64,000 bases of DNA. It comes from Pedobacter cryophilus (lineage in GTDB: Bacteria > Bacteroidota > Bacteroidia > Sphingobacteriales > Sphingobacteriaceae). Made by a program: the position numbers and the translations under genes. Within the stretch, counting starts at the first letter, position 1; the number at the start of each line of letters is the position of its first letter. Shown piece after piece: positions 26,699 through 35,512 of this stretch. The notes under the pieces are model-generated. The model was not told where the DNA came from. It did not search any database and saw nothing but the letters and a program-made list of their open reading frames with translations. The stretch is from positions 124,001 through 188,000 of the forward strand of contig NZ_SWBP01000005.1 in the NCBI RefSeq assembly GCF_005116455.1. The letters are read 5' to 3'.

Positions 26699-26827
26699 GA
26701 CTTAGCCCCCCGATTTTAATCGGGGGGCTAAGTCATTTTAATTACATTATAAAAGATTTATTGCCCTCGATTTTAATCGAGGGAGAGAGATTATAAAAGA
26801 TTTATTTCCCCTGATTTCAATCAGGGG
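26699..26827. repeat. Array of three related hairpins between GH31 and GH2
   Basis: Hairpin 1 (26699-26734) is a 17-bp perfect stem, GACTTAGCCCCCCGATT, with a 2-nt centre. Hairpin 2 (26764-26783) is CCCTCGATT-TT-AATCGAGGG. Hairpin 3 (26808-26827) is CCCCTGATT-TC-AATCAGGGG. All share the GATTTTAATC-like centre and differ in the stem by paired changes that keep base pairing. An ATTATAAAAGATTTATT linker sits before hairpins 2 and 3. Hairpin 1 has no long T-tract, so classic termination is doubtful. It may process or stabilise the operon mRNA. Confidence 0.85.
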
Positions 26828-26845
26828 AAACTTAAACAAGAAATT

Positions 26846-29800
26846 ATGAAAAGAATTTCCTTTTGCGCATTTCTGCTTTTTTGGAGTATCTCATTCACTC
26901 AAGCACAAACCAGAGAAAAATTCAATTTCAACCCCGAGTGGAAATTGAAAGTTTTTGATGATTCATTGGCTTTTAAGCCAAATTATAATGATAGAGATTG
27001 GGAAACCATTTCTTTACCTCATGCTTGGAATGAAGATGATGCATTTTTAAAACCTATTGATAAACATTCAACAGGAATTAGTTGGTACAGAAAGCATTTC
27101 AAAATTCCTGCAAATGCCATAAAAGGGAAAGTTTTTTTAGAATTTGAAGGCGTTAAATTTGGTGCCGAGATTTGGATTAACGGTAAATACGCTGGTATTC
27201 ATGAAAACGGTGTAATGGCTTTTGGTATTGATGCCACCCCTTTTTTAAATCCAGATGATCAAGAAAATATCATCGCTTTAAGAATTGATAATGCTTGGAA
27301 TTATCATGAAAAAGCAACCAACTCTACCTGGCAATGGAACAATAATAATTTTAACGCCAATTACGGCGGAATGCCTAAAAATGTTTGGTTACATACCACA
27401 GGTGATGTTTATCAAACACTTCCATTATACAGCAATTTGGGCACCACCGGCACTTATATTTATGCATCGGCTTTTGATATCAAACAAAAGTCGGCACAAA
27501 TTAATGTAGAAAGTCAGGTGAGCAATGCATCGGCGAAAGCCAAAAAAATTAGGTTAGAAACCGAAGTATTAGATCTTCAAGGTAAATCTATCGCTACTTT
27601 TTCATCATTAGAATTATCGTTAAAAGCTGGTGAAACTAAAGAAATAAAGGCTTCATCCATCCTTAAAAATTTAGAATTTTGGAGTTGGGGCTATGGCTAT
27701 TTATATACCGTAATTACCAGAATCAAATCAGAAGAAACACTAATAGACGAAGTGAAAACCAAAACAGGCTTTAGAAAAACCGAGTTTAAAGACGGAATGG
27801 TTTATTTAAACGATAGAGTGTTGATGATGAAAGGCTATGCACAACGTACCAGTAACGAGTGGCCTTCTGTAGGAATGTCTGTACCGGCTTGGTTGAGCGA
27901 TTTTAGCAATAAATTAATGGTTGAAAGCAACGGCAACTTGGTGCGTTGGATGCATGTTACGCCTTGGAAACAAGATGTAGAATCTTGCGATAGGGTGGGT
28001 TTAATACAAGCTATGCCTGCCGGCGATGCAGAAAAAGATGTAGAGGGAAGAAGATGGGAGCAACGTAAAGAATTAATGCGAGATGCCATTATTTATAATA
28101 GAAACAGCCCCTCCATTGTTTTTTACGAGTGCGGAAACGAGTCTATTAGTGATGCGCACATGGCAGAAATGAAAGTAATTAGAGATCAATACGACCCTAA
28201 TGGCGGTCGAGCAATTGGTTCTAGAGAAATGCTTGACAGTAAAGTTTCTGAATATGGTGGCGAAATGTTGTACATCAATAAAAGTGATACGCAACCACTT
28301 TGGTCTATGGAATATTCTAGAGACGAAGGTTTAAGAAAATATTGGGATGAGTTTACTCCACCTTTTCATAAAAATGGAGCTGGTCCCAAATATAAAGATC
28401 AAGACGCTAGTGATTATAACCGTAATCAAGATTCTCATGCCATAGAAAACATTATTAGATGGAATGAATATTGGGTTCAACGCCCCGGAACAGGTAAAAA
28501 AGTAAGTTCTGGAGGGGTAAACATTGTATTTTCTGACACCAATACCCATTACAGAGGAGAAGAAAATTACCGTAGAAGCGGCGAAGTGGACGCCATGCGT
28601 ATTCCTAAGGATGGCTTTTTTGCACACAAAGTGATGTGGGATGGTTGGGTAAATCCAGATCCAAAAGGCTTGCACATGATTGGCCATTGGAATTATACTG
28701 ATGATGTTGTGAAAGATCAATATGTGATTTCGGCAGCTCAAAAAGTACAACTTTTCTTAAACGGAAAATCTTTAGGTTATGGCAATAGAACGCATAATTT
28801 TTTATTCACTTTCTCTAAAGTAAAATGGGAAGCTGGAACATTAAAAGCCATTTCTTATGATGAAAAAGGAAAACAAGTTGCTGAAAAAACTTTAGTAACT
28901 GCAAAAGCTCCAAAAAAGATAAAATTAACTTTACATCAATCTCCAGCTGGCTTTAAAGCCGATGGTGCCGATATGGTTTTGGTAGATGTTGAGGTTTTGG
29001 ATCAAAACGGACAAAGATGTGCAACGGCTTTAAATATGATTAATTTTAAATTAGAAGGCCCGGCAGAGTGGAGAGGTGGAATTGCTCAAGGTCCAGATAA
29101 TTATATTTTATCTCAAAACATACCAGTAGAAGGTGGGGTAAATAGAATCATTATTCGTTCGGCTTTAGCATCCGGTAAAATTAGATTAACGGCTACATCT
29201 GCAAATTTAGAAAGCGCTGTTATAGAGTTTTCATCTGCGCCAGTGGTAGTAAATAATGGCATTTCTAAAATTATCCCTGCTGATGGTTTGCCTTCTAATT
29301 TAGAAAGAGGCGAAACACCACAAGGCGCTTCTTATACATTAAGCAAACAGGCGCTTAAAATAGTAAATGTGACTGCCGGTGCCAATGAAAAAACGGCTAA
29401 AGCCAGTTATGATAATAATGAGCTTTCTAGCTGGACAAATGATGGAAAACTAAGTACAGCTTGGATCACTTATGAATTAGCCGAAAAATCTAAAGTAGAT
29501 GAAGTAGTTTTAAAGCTGAATGGTTTTAGAACTAAGCAATATCCAATTCTTATTTTGGTTGATGATAAAGAGGTTTTTAAAGGGTTAACCGATATAAGCT
29601 TGGGGTATATAAATATTAAATGTATTCCGGCAACTGGTAAAAAAGTGAAAATCATTTTAGCCGATCAATCTTTAACAGATGATAAAAAGCAAATGGCCGA
29701 AATGAACGGAAAGAATTTAGATGATGGCAATAGCACAAATTTAAATAGTAAAGGAAGCCTTGGGATTATTGAAGTAGAGATTTATAAAACATTAAAATAA
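26846..29800 (+). CDS. GH2 family glycoside hydrolase with C-terminal discoidin-like domain
   Basis: The 984-residue protein has a Sec signal (residues 1-20, ending TQAQ). The jelly-roll domain (WYRKHF, AEIWINGKYAG), Ig-like domain, TIM barrel (about 300-560), DUF4982-like Ig modules and a terminal region (about 840-984) with the look of a galactose-binding F5/8-type fold follow in order. The acid/base Glu is in YECGNESISD and the nucleophile Glu in WSMEYSRDEG. A conserved HWNYTDDVVKDQY block opens the C-terminal Ig domain as in other GH2 of this type. It would act on pectic side chains or terminal sugars in the periplasm. It is 8 bp ahead of the mutarotase gene. Confidence 0.9.
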   Translation: MKRISFCAFLLFWSISFTQAQTREKFNFNPEWKLKVFDDSLAFKPNYNDRDWETISLPHAWNEDDAFLKPIDKHSTGISWYRKHFKIPANAIKGKVFLEFEGVKFGAEIWINGKYAGIHENGVMAFGIDATPFLNPDDQENIIALRIDNAWNYHEKATNSTWQWNNNNFNANYGGMPKNVWLHTTGDVYQTLPLYSNLGTTGTYIYASAFDIKQKSAQINVESQVSNASAKAKKIRLETEVLDLQGKSIATFSSLELSLKAGETKEIKASSILKNLEFWSWGYGYLYTVITRIKSEETLIDEVKTKTGFRKTEFKDGMVYLNDRVLMMKGYAQRTSNEWPSVGMSVPAWLSDFSNKLMVESNGNLVRWMHVTPWKQDVESCDRVGLIQAMPAGDAEKDVEGRRWEQRKELMRDAIIYNRNSPSIVFYECGNESISDAHMAEMKVIRDQYDPNGGRAIGSREMLDSKVSEYGGEMLYINKSDTQPLWSMEYSRDEGLRKYWDEFTPPFHKNGAGPKYKDQDASDYNRNQDSHAIENIIRWNEYWVQRPGTGKKVSSGGVNIVFSDTNTHYRGEENYRRSGEVDAMRIPKDGFFAHKVMWDGWVNPDPKGLHMIGHWNYTDDVVKDQYVISAAQKVQLFLNGKSLGYGNRTHNFLFTFSKVKWEAGTLKAISYDEKGKQVAEKTLVTAKAPKKIKLTLHQSPAGFKADGADMVLVDVEVLDQNGQRCATALNMINFKLEGPAEWRGGIAQGPDNYILSQNIPVEGGVNRIIIRSALASGKIRLTATSANLESAVIEFSSAPVVVNNGISKIIPADGLPSNLERGETPQGASYTLSKQALKIVNVTAGANEKTAKASYDNNELSSWTNDGKLSTAWITYELAEKSKVDEVVLKLNGFRTKQYPILILVDDKEVFKGLTDISLGYINIKCIPATGKKVKIILADQSLTDDKKQMAEMNGKNLDDGNSTNLNSKGSLGIIEVEIYKTLK

Positions 29801-29807
29801 TTTTGAA

Positions 29808-30116
29808 ATGAAAGTCGCATTTGCAATGAAATTGAAACCGGGTTGCGCCGATGAATACAAGAAAAGACATGATACCATTTGGCCAGAACTTGCTCAGCTT
29901 TTAAAGGATAACGGAATTAGTGATTATTCTATTTTTTTAGATGAGTCGAGCAATACCCTATTCGCTGTGCAGCAGCAATCTGGTTCTTCTTCTCAAGATT
30001 TAGGCAGCACCGCAATTGTTCAAAAATGGTGGGCTTATATGGCAGATATTATGGAAACCAATCCAGATCATTCTCCGGTAAGCACTCCACTTCCTCAAGT
30101 ATTTCATTTAGACTAA
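29808..30116 (+). CDS. rhaM: L-rhamnose mutarotase
   Basis: The 102-residue protein has the length and sequence of RhaM/YiiL: MKVAFAMKLKPG, then EYKKRHDTIWPEL with Tyr17, His21 and Trp25 matching the active-site Tyr, His and Trp of the Escherichia coli enzyme (offset by one), and the closing WWAYMADIMETNPD block. It interconverts alpha and beta L-rhamnose, speeding uptake or isomerisation. There is no signal peptide, so it works in the cytoplasm, unlike the secreted enzymes around it. It sits inside the CAZyme run, 1 kb before the regulator and rhamnose operon, which ties the array to rhamnose-containing glycans. Confidence 0.95.
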   Translation: MKVAFAMKLKPGCADEYKKRHDTIWPELAQLLKDNGISDYSIFLDESSNTLFAVQQQSGSSSQDLGSTAIVQKWWAYMADIMETNPDHSPVSTPLPQVFHLD

Positions 30117-30124
30117 ATACCATC

Positions 30125-31054
30125 ATGAAAAAAGTAGTAATAGGCTTATTGTTTTTTTGTTTCTGTTTAAAACTGAATGCCCAAGAAGCAGAAAAATCAA
30201 TTTATCTGTTTTCCTATTTCAAAAATAACGGTCAGGATGGTCTGCATTTAGCGTACAGTAAAGATGGTTTAAAATGGGATGCACTTAAAAATGATCAATC
30301 GTTTTTAAAACCAACAGTTTCAAAAGATAAATTAATGCGTGACCCTTGCATTATTAGAGGCGGAGATGGTAATTTTCACATGGTTTGGACCGTAAGCTGG
30401 ACCGATAAAACCATTGGTTATGCTTGGTCTAAAGATTTAGTGAATTGGTCTGAACAAGTTGCTATACCAGTAATGGCACATGAAGAAGGCGCAAGAAATT
30501 GCTGGGCACCAGAAATTACTTATGATGCGGCAAAAAAGCAATACCTAATTTATTGGGCAACTACCATTACTGGTAAGTTTCCCGAAACCTTTTCTGAAAA
30601 AGATAATGGCTATAACCACCGCATGTATTATACTTTAACTAAAGATTTTAAGAAGTTTTCTAAAACAAAATTATTGTATAATCCGGGTTTTAATGTAATT
30701 GATGCTACTATTTTGAAGGATGGAAAGCGCTTTATCATGTTTGCTAAAGACGAAACCAGAGAGCCCGCTCAAAAGAACCTAAAAGTGGCTTACAGTAAAA
30801 AACTAAAAGGACCTTACAGCAACGCCAGCGAACCAATTACAGGAAAATACTGGGCCGAAGGACCAACTGTAATTAAGAAAAATGATACTTGGATAGTCTA
30901 TTTTGATAAATACACTTTGCATCAGTATGGAGCCATTTCATCAAAAGATTTAAAAAATTGGGATGATATTTCTGCTCAGATTTCTTTGCCAAAAGGTATA
31001 AGACACGGTTCTATTTTAACCATTACAGAGGCAGAACTTAATAAACTAAAATAA
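30125..31054 (+). CDS. GH43-like secreted hydrolase
   Basis: The protein is 309 residues from the ATG at 30125, which gives a Sec signal (MKKVVIGLLFFCF to NAQ). An in-frame ATG 99 bp upstream lies inside rhaM and was rejected. A five-bladed propeller is indicated, with candidate catalytic acids Asp in LMRDPCIIRG, Asp in NVIDATILKDG and Glu in YWAEGPTVIKK. The blades carry SKDLVNWSEQV and SKDLKNWDDIS repeats. GH43 members remove arabinofuranose, xylose or galactose from side chains. It is the last CAZyme before the regulator. Substrate is not predictable by eye. It starts 8 bp after the rhaM stop, so it is in the same transcript. Confidence 0.88.
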   Translation: MKKVVIGLLFFCFCLKLNAQEAEKSIYLFSYFKNNGQDGLHLAYSKDGLKWDALKNDQSFLKPTVSKDKLMRDPCIIRGGDGNFHMVWTVSWTDKTIGYAWSKDLVNWSEQVAIPVMAHEEGARNCWAPEITYDAAKKQYLIYWATTITGKFPETFSEKDNGYNHRMYYTLTKDFKKFSKTKLLYNPGFNVIDATILKDGKRFIMFAKDETREPAQKNLKVAYSKKLKGPYSNASEPITGKYWAEGPTVIKKNDTWIVYFDKYTLHQYGAISSKDLKNWDDISAQISLPKGIRHGSILTITEAELNKLK

Positions 31055-31116
31055 GTGAATTAATTTTTTTAAATTAAATTAACTTTATACCGAGGTTTAT
31101 TATTTAAAAATCGAGA

Positions 31117-32148
31117 ATGAAACCAACTGATTTCTTCAAATTTGTACATGTAGATGAATACTCTGCAACGCCAAAATACTTGCAGTTAAGCGACTCTATA
31201 ATTTCAGCAATTGAGACCAATCATCTTCAAAAAGATGATGTTTTACCCTCAATTAATGAGCTCAGTTATATGCTCGAAATTTCTAGAGATACAGCAGAAA
31301 AAGGTTATCGGTATCTTAAAAAACTAGGCGTAATTATTTCAGTTCCGGGTAGAGGTTATTATGTGGGTAATGCCGATTTTAAAAAGAAAATTAAGGTATT
31401 TCTACTTTTCAACAAGCTTTCAGCCCACAAAAAAATCATTTACGATTCATTTGTTTCTTCTTTAGGTGCTGATGCCGCCGTTGATTTTTATATCTACAAC
31501 AACGATTTTACCATATTTAAAAAACTCATTCAAAACAGAAGGACAGATTATTCGCATTACATTATTATTCCTCATTTTATGGAAGGGGGTAGTAATGCTT
31601 ATGATATTATCAACACCTTACCCAAAGAGAAATTAATTCTTTTAGATAAAAAAGTGCCGGGTGTAGAAGGCGAATATTCGGCCATTTATGAGAATTTTGA
31701 AAAAGACATTTACGGTGCTTTAAGCGAAGCAAAAGAACAATTATCTAAATATCATACCCTAAAAATTATATTCCCCAAAAAGAGTTACTTCCCAAAAGAA
31801 ATCATTTATGGTTTTAAAAGGTTTTGTCAGCAATACGCCTTCAATCATAAAATAGTAAGCGATCTCCATATCGAACCTATTTTACCCGGCGAAGCCTACA
31901 TTAATTTAATGGAGGATGATTTAGTGGTTCTTATAGAAAAAATTATCTCTCTTGATTTAGTAATAGGTAAAGATGTGGGGCTAATATCCTATAATGAAAC
32001 ACCATTAAAGAAACTTTTATTAAACGGCATAACCACAATTTCTACAGATTTTAAGCTCATGGGAAGTCTGGCAGCAGAGATGATTAAAAAGAAAACTCAT
32101 GAGCACCATGAGGTTCCATTCTATATTACATTAAGACCCTCTCTTTAA
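31117..32148 (+). CDS. GntR-family regulator with periplasmic-binding-like effector domain, probable rhamnose regulator
   Basis: The 343-residue protein has an N-terminal winged helix-turn-helix (about 15-75: SINELSYMLEISRDTAEKGY followed by the wing PGRGYYVG). It is joined to a LacI-type sugar-binding domain (about 85-343) rather than the FCD, UTRA or aminotransferase domain of other GntR classes. This layout is known in Bacteroidota sugar regulators. Position between the pectin enzymes and the rhamnose operon, on the same strand and 96 bp before rhaT, makes an L-rhamnose-responsive repressor or activator the best guess; the ligand is inference from context only. An inverted repeat just upstream of rhaT may be its operator. 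Confidence 0.88.
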   Translation: MKPTDFFKFVHVDEYSATPKYLQLSDSIISAIETNHLQKDDVLPSINELSYMLEISRDTAEKGYRYLKKLGVIISVPGRGYYVGNADFKKKIKVFLLFNKLSAHKKIIYDSFVSSLGADAAVDFYIYNNDFTIFKKLIQNRRTDYSHYIIIPHFMEGGSNAYDIINTLPKEKLILLDKKVPGVEGEYSAIYENFEKDIYGALSEAKEQLSKYHTLKIIFPKKSYFPKEIIYGFKRFCQQYAFNHKIVSDLHIEPILPGEAYINLMEDDLVVLIEKIISLDLVIGKDVGLISYNETPLKKLLLNGITTISTDFKLMGSLAAEMIKKKTHEHHEVPFYITLRPSL

Positions 32149-32199
32149 AATATTTTAGGCACTTACATGATAGTGCATGACAGTTCAATAGCTCTATCT

Positions 32200-32238
32200 T
32201 GTTATTTTAGCTTTACCAATAAATAAACTAAAATAACA
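32200..32238. promoter_or_regulatory. Perfect 11-bp inverted repeat upstream of rhaT (possible operator)
   Basis: TGTTATTTTAG (32200-32210) and CTAAAATAACA (32228-32238) are exact reverse complements with a 17-nt spacer, ending 6 bp before the rhaT ATG. The left arm overlaps TAGCTTTA, one base from the TAnnTTTG -7 box. The adjacent GntR-type regulator is the natural candidate binder. Confidence 0.5.
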
Positions 32239-32244
32239 TTTTTC

Positions 32245-33339
32245 ATGCAAGCAATTTTTGGCGTACTTTTTCATTTCATCGGAGGCTTTGCTTCGGGTAG
32301 TTTTTACATTCCTTATAAAAAAGTCAAAGGATGGGCTTGGGAAAGTTACTGGATAGTTGGGGGACTTTTCTCTTGGTTAGTGGTGCCACCTTTAGCCGCA
32401 TATTTAACCGTTCCTAATTTTTCAGATTTTTTAAGTAGCGCAACAGGGAGTGTTTTGTTGTTAACTTACTTTTTTGGCGTTTTATGGGGAATAGGCGGAT
32501 TAACCTATGGATTGGGCGTTCGTTATCTTGGTGTTTCACTGGGGAGTTCTATTATTTTAGGTCTTTGTATGGTGTTAGGTTCAATACTACCATCAATTTA
32601 TTTTGATGTTTTCCCAAAAGAGGGAAAAGATACATTTACCATGTTCTTAACAACAGATTGGGGGCAGATGGTGCTTTTAGGACTAATTGTTTGTGTAATC
32701 GGAATTATCATTTGTGGTAAAGCGGGAATGATGAAAGAAAAGCAGTTAAAAACCGCTGCTACAGATCCTCATGGCTTAGAAGTTAAAACAGAATATAAAT
32801 TCGGATTAGGTTTATTTGTTGGTATTGTTTCTGGTGTGCTAAGTGCTTGTTTTAATTTTGGTATCGAAGCTGGAAAACCAATTTCTGATGCAGTTAATAC
32901 CGTTTGGAAACTAGCAAATCCAACTGAAACCACTAATTTTCTTTACTCAAATAATGTTACTTATATCGTTATCCTTTGGGGTGGTTTAACAACCAACTTT
33001 ATTTGGTGTATGATTTTAAATGCTAGAAATAAGACTTTTGGAGATTATACCAATCAAAAAACTCCGCTGTTAAAAAATTATATCTTTTCGGCACTTGCAG
33101 GAACAACATGGTTCTTACAATTCTTCTTCTATGGTATGGGCGAAAGTAAAATGGGCAATGGTGCAAGTTCTTGGATTTTGCACATGGCGTTTATCATTTT
33201 AATTGCCAATGCTTGGGGTCTTATTTTAAAAGAATGGAAAGGCGTGTCAAAAGGTACATTAACAACTATTTTAGTAGGTATTGCTACCATTATACTTTCT
33301 GTTTTAATAGTTGGTTATGGAAATTCAATTAAGGTTTAA
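32245..33339 (+). CDS. rhaT: L-rhamnose/H+ symporter
   Basis: The 364-residue inner-membrane protein has about ten hydrophobic segments. It matches RhaT of the drug/metabolite transporter superfamily: FIGGFASGSFYIPYKKVKGW, WGIGGLTYGLGVRYLG, SLGSSIILGLCMVLG, and C-terminal TWFLQFFFYGMGESKMG and SSWILHMAFIIL. It imports L-rhamnose driven by the proton gradient after the glycan has been broken down in the periplasm. It is the first gene of the rhamnose catabolic run, 24 bp before rhaEW. Length is within the usual 340-370 range and no segment appears missing. Confidence 0.96.
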   Translation: MQAIFGVLFHFIGGFASGSFYIPYKKVKGWAWESYWIVGGLFSWLVVPPLAAYLTVPNFSDFLSSATGSVLLLTYFFGVLWGIGGLTYGLGVRYLGVSLGSSIILGLCMVLGSILPSIYFDVFPKEGKDTFTMFLTTDWGQMVLLGLIVCVIGIIICGKAGMMKEKQLKTAATDPHGLEVKTEYKFGLGLFVGIVSGVLSACFNFGIEAGKPISDAVNTVWKLANPTETTNFLYSNNVTYIVILWGGLTTNFIWCMILNARNKTFGDYTNQKTPLLKNYIFSALAGTTWFLQFFFYGMGESKMGNGASSWILHMAFIILIANAWGLILKEWKGVSKGTLTTILVGIATIILSVLIVGYGNSIKV

Positions 33340-33362
33340 ATAAAAAATAAAAAATATATATT

Positions 33363-35483
33363 ATGTCTGTACAAACAACCTCTTTTAAACACGTAAGCTA
33401 TCTTTGGAATGAAGAAGAAGCGGCAAAACTTGCTGGTGATGAGGTAGCATTATTAATTTACAGGTCTAATTTGCTAGGTGCAGATTTAAGACTGACCAAT
33501 TATGGTGGTGGCAATACATCATGTAAAGCATTAGCCAAAGATCCATTAACGGGAGAAGAGACAGAGATCATGTGGATTAAAGGTTCTGGTGGAGATATTG
33601 GTACTTTAAAGAAAAGCGGCTTAGCGGCTCTTTATGTAGAAAGATTAAGAGCATTGAAAAATGTTTATCGTGGGCTTGATTATGAAGATGAAATGGTGGA
33701 GCTATTTAACCACTGCATTTATGATTTAGCTTCTAAAGCGCCATCTATTGATACACCTTTACATGGTTTTTTACCATTTAAGCATATAGATCATTTACAT
33801 CCAGATGCTGCTATTGCAATTGCAGCGGCAAAAGATGGAGAGAAAATCACTAAAGAACTGTTTAATGGCCAAATTGGATGGGTGGAATGGAGAAAACCCG
33901 GATTTGAATTAGGATTAGAATTAAAGAAATGTTTAGATGAAAATCCTGGAATTAAAGGGATTATGCTGGGTTCTCATGGTTTATTTACTTGGGGAGATAC
34001 CGCTTACAAAAGCTACATCAATACATTAGAAGTCATTGAAAAATGCGCTGAATACCTAGAGGAAAATTACGGTAAAAAAGGACCAATATTTGGTGGCGAA
34101 AAATTAAAAAGTTTAGCGCCAGATCAACGTAAAAATCAAGCTTCAGCATTAGCGCCAATTTTAAGAGGCTTTTGTTCTAGCGAACGTAAAATGATTGGTC
34201 ATTTTACAGATGATGCCAGAGTGTTAGAGTTTATCAATTCTAATGATTTAGACAGATTAGCGCCTCTTGGAACAAGTTGCCCAGATCACTTCTTAAGAAC
34301 AAAAATTAGTCCTTTAGTTTTAGATTTAAAGCCAGATCAAGATTTATCTGATGTAAACGCTATCAAAGAACACTTAGCGCCAGCTTTTGATGCTTACCGT
34401 AAAATGTATACAGATTATTACGAAACCTGTAAGCATGATAACAGCCCGGCCATTAGAGATACCAACCCGGTAATTATTTTATATCCAGGAGTAGGTTTAT
34501 TTTCTTTTTCAAAAGATAAACAAACTACAAGAGTTGCAGCCGAGTTTTATACCAATGCCATTAATGTAATGAAAGGTGCCGAAGCAATTTCAGAATACAC
34601 CTCATTACCAAGACAAGAAGCATTTAACATAGAATACTGGTTGTTAGAAGAAGCTAAATTGCAAAGAATGCCAAAGCCAAAAGCTTTGTCTGGTCAAATT
34701 GCTTTGATTACAGGTAGTGCTGGTGGTATTGGAAAAGCAATTGCTAAAAAGTTTGTAGATGAAGGTGCAGTTGTAGTGCTTAATGATATGAATGCCGAGC
34801 GTTTAGAAGCAACTGGCGAAGAATTTAAAAATATTTACGGTAAAGATTCTTATACTACCACTATATTAGATGTTACCAATAACGATCAAATTAAGCAAGC
34901 TTTTGATGATGCAGCTTTAGCTTTTGGCGGAGTAGATATCATTATTAACAATGCGGGTTTATCTATTTCTAAAACTATTGAAGATCATACAGATAAAGAT
35001 TGGGATTTGTTATACGATGTTTTAGTAAAAGGCCAATTTAAAGTAACACAAGCCGCTGTTGGCGTGATGCGTAAGCAAGGTACAGGTGGCGATGTGATCA
35101 ATATTGTAAGTAAAAACGCATTGGTTTCTGGTCCTAATAATGCAGGATATGGAAGTGCAAAAGCGGCACAGTTACATTTAAGCAGATTAAACGCTGCCGA
35201 ATTAGGTGCAGATAATATTCGTGTAAACGTAGTTAATCCAGATGCAGTAATCTCAGATAGTAATATTTGGGCAGGCGGTTGGGCCGAAGGCAGAGCAAAA
35301 GCTTACGGAATTACAGTAGCAGAATTGCCAGCCTATTACGCAAAAAGAACCTTGCTAAACAAAATTATATTACCAGTTGATATTGCAAATGCTTGTTTTG
35401 CTTTCACTGGTGGCTTATTAAATAAGTCAACAGGAAATGTATTGAATGTTGATGGTGGAGTAGCAATGGCTTTTGTGAGATAA
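33363..35483 (+). CDS. rhaEW: Bifunctional rhamnulose-1-phosphate aldolase / L-lactaldehyde dehydrogenase
   Basis: The 706-residue fusion has a class II aldolase/adducin-like domain at residues 1-430 (NYGGGNTSCKA, the metal-binding His in HIDHLHPDAA, and SHGLFTWGD). A short-chain dehydrogenase follows, with TGSAGGIG at 450-457, NNAG at 529-532 and the catalytic YGSAK at 596-600. The aldolase splits L-rhamnulose-1-phosphate into DHAP and L-lactaldehyde. The dehydrogenase domain oxidises L-lactaldehyde to L-lactate. The fusion is known as RhaEW (Bacillus YuxG type) and replaces separate RhaD and AldA. It lies between the importer and the isomerase, and its predicted lactate is consumed by LutABC downstream. 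Confidence 0.95.
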   Translation: MSVQTTSFKHVSYLWNEEEAAKLAGDEVALLIYRSNLLGADLRLTNYGGGNTSCKALAKDPLTGEETEIMWIKGSGGDIGTLKKSGLAALYVERLRALKNVYRGLDYEDEMVELFNHCIYDLASKAPSIDTPLHGFLPFKHIDHLHPDAAIAIAAAKDGEKITKELFNGQIGWVEWRKPGFELGLELKKCLDENPGIKGIMLGSHGLFTWGDTAYKSYINTLEVIEKCAEYLEENYGKKGPIFGGEKLKSLAPDQRKNQASALAPILRGFCSSERKMIGHFTDDARVLEFINSNDLDRLAPLGTSCPDHFLRTKISPLVLDLKPDQDLSDVNAIKEHLAPAFDAYRKMYTDYYETCKHDNSPAIRDTNPVIILYPGVGLFSFSKDKQTTRVAAEFYTNAINVMKGAEAISEYTSLPRQEAFNIEYWLLEEAKLQRMPKPKALSGQIALITGSAGGIGKAIAKKFVDEGAVVVLNDMNAERLEATGEEFKNIYGKDSYTTTILDVTNNDQIKQAFDDAALAFGGVDIIINNAGLSISKTIEDHTDKDWDLLYDVLVKGQFKVTQAAVGVMRKQGTGGDVINIVSKNALVSGPNNAGYGSAKAAQLHLSRLNAAELGADNIRVNVVNPDAVISDSNIWAGGWAEGRAKAYGITVAELPAYYAKRTLLNKIILPVDIANACFAFTGGLLNKSTGNVLNVDGGVAMAFVR

Positions 35484-35512
35484 TATTAGAATAAATACAA
35501 AATCGGGGAATC

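Noticed and set aside
26699-26734. Classic rho-independent terminator after GH31
   Set aside because: The stem is strong but no T-tract follows, and two related hairpins come right after, so a repeat or processing element fits better.
28331-28750. Minus-strand open frame of 139 codons inside a GH2 gene
   Set aside because: It is antisense to a strongly conserved coding region and its translation shows no domain.
5925-32181. Shared ACATGAT motif upstream of PL11 (near 5927) and of rhaT (near 32165) as a common operator
   Set aside because: Seven bases are too few in an AT-rich genome and the flanks do not align.
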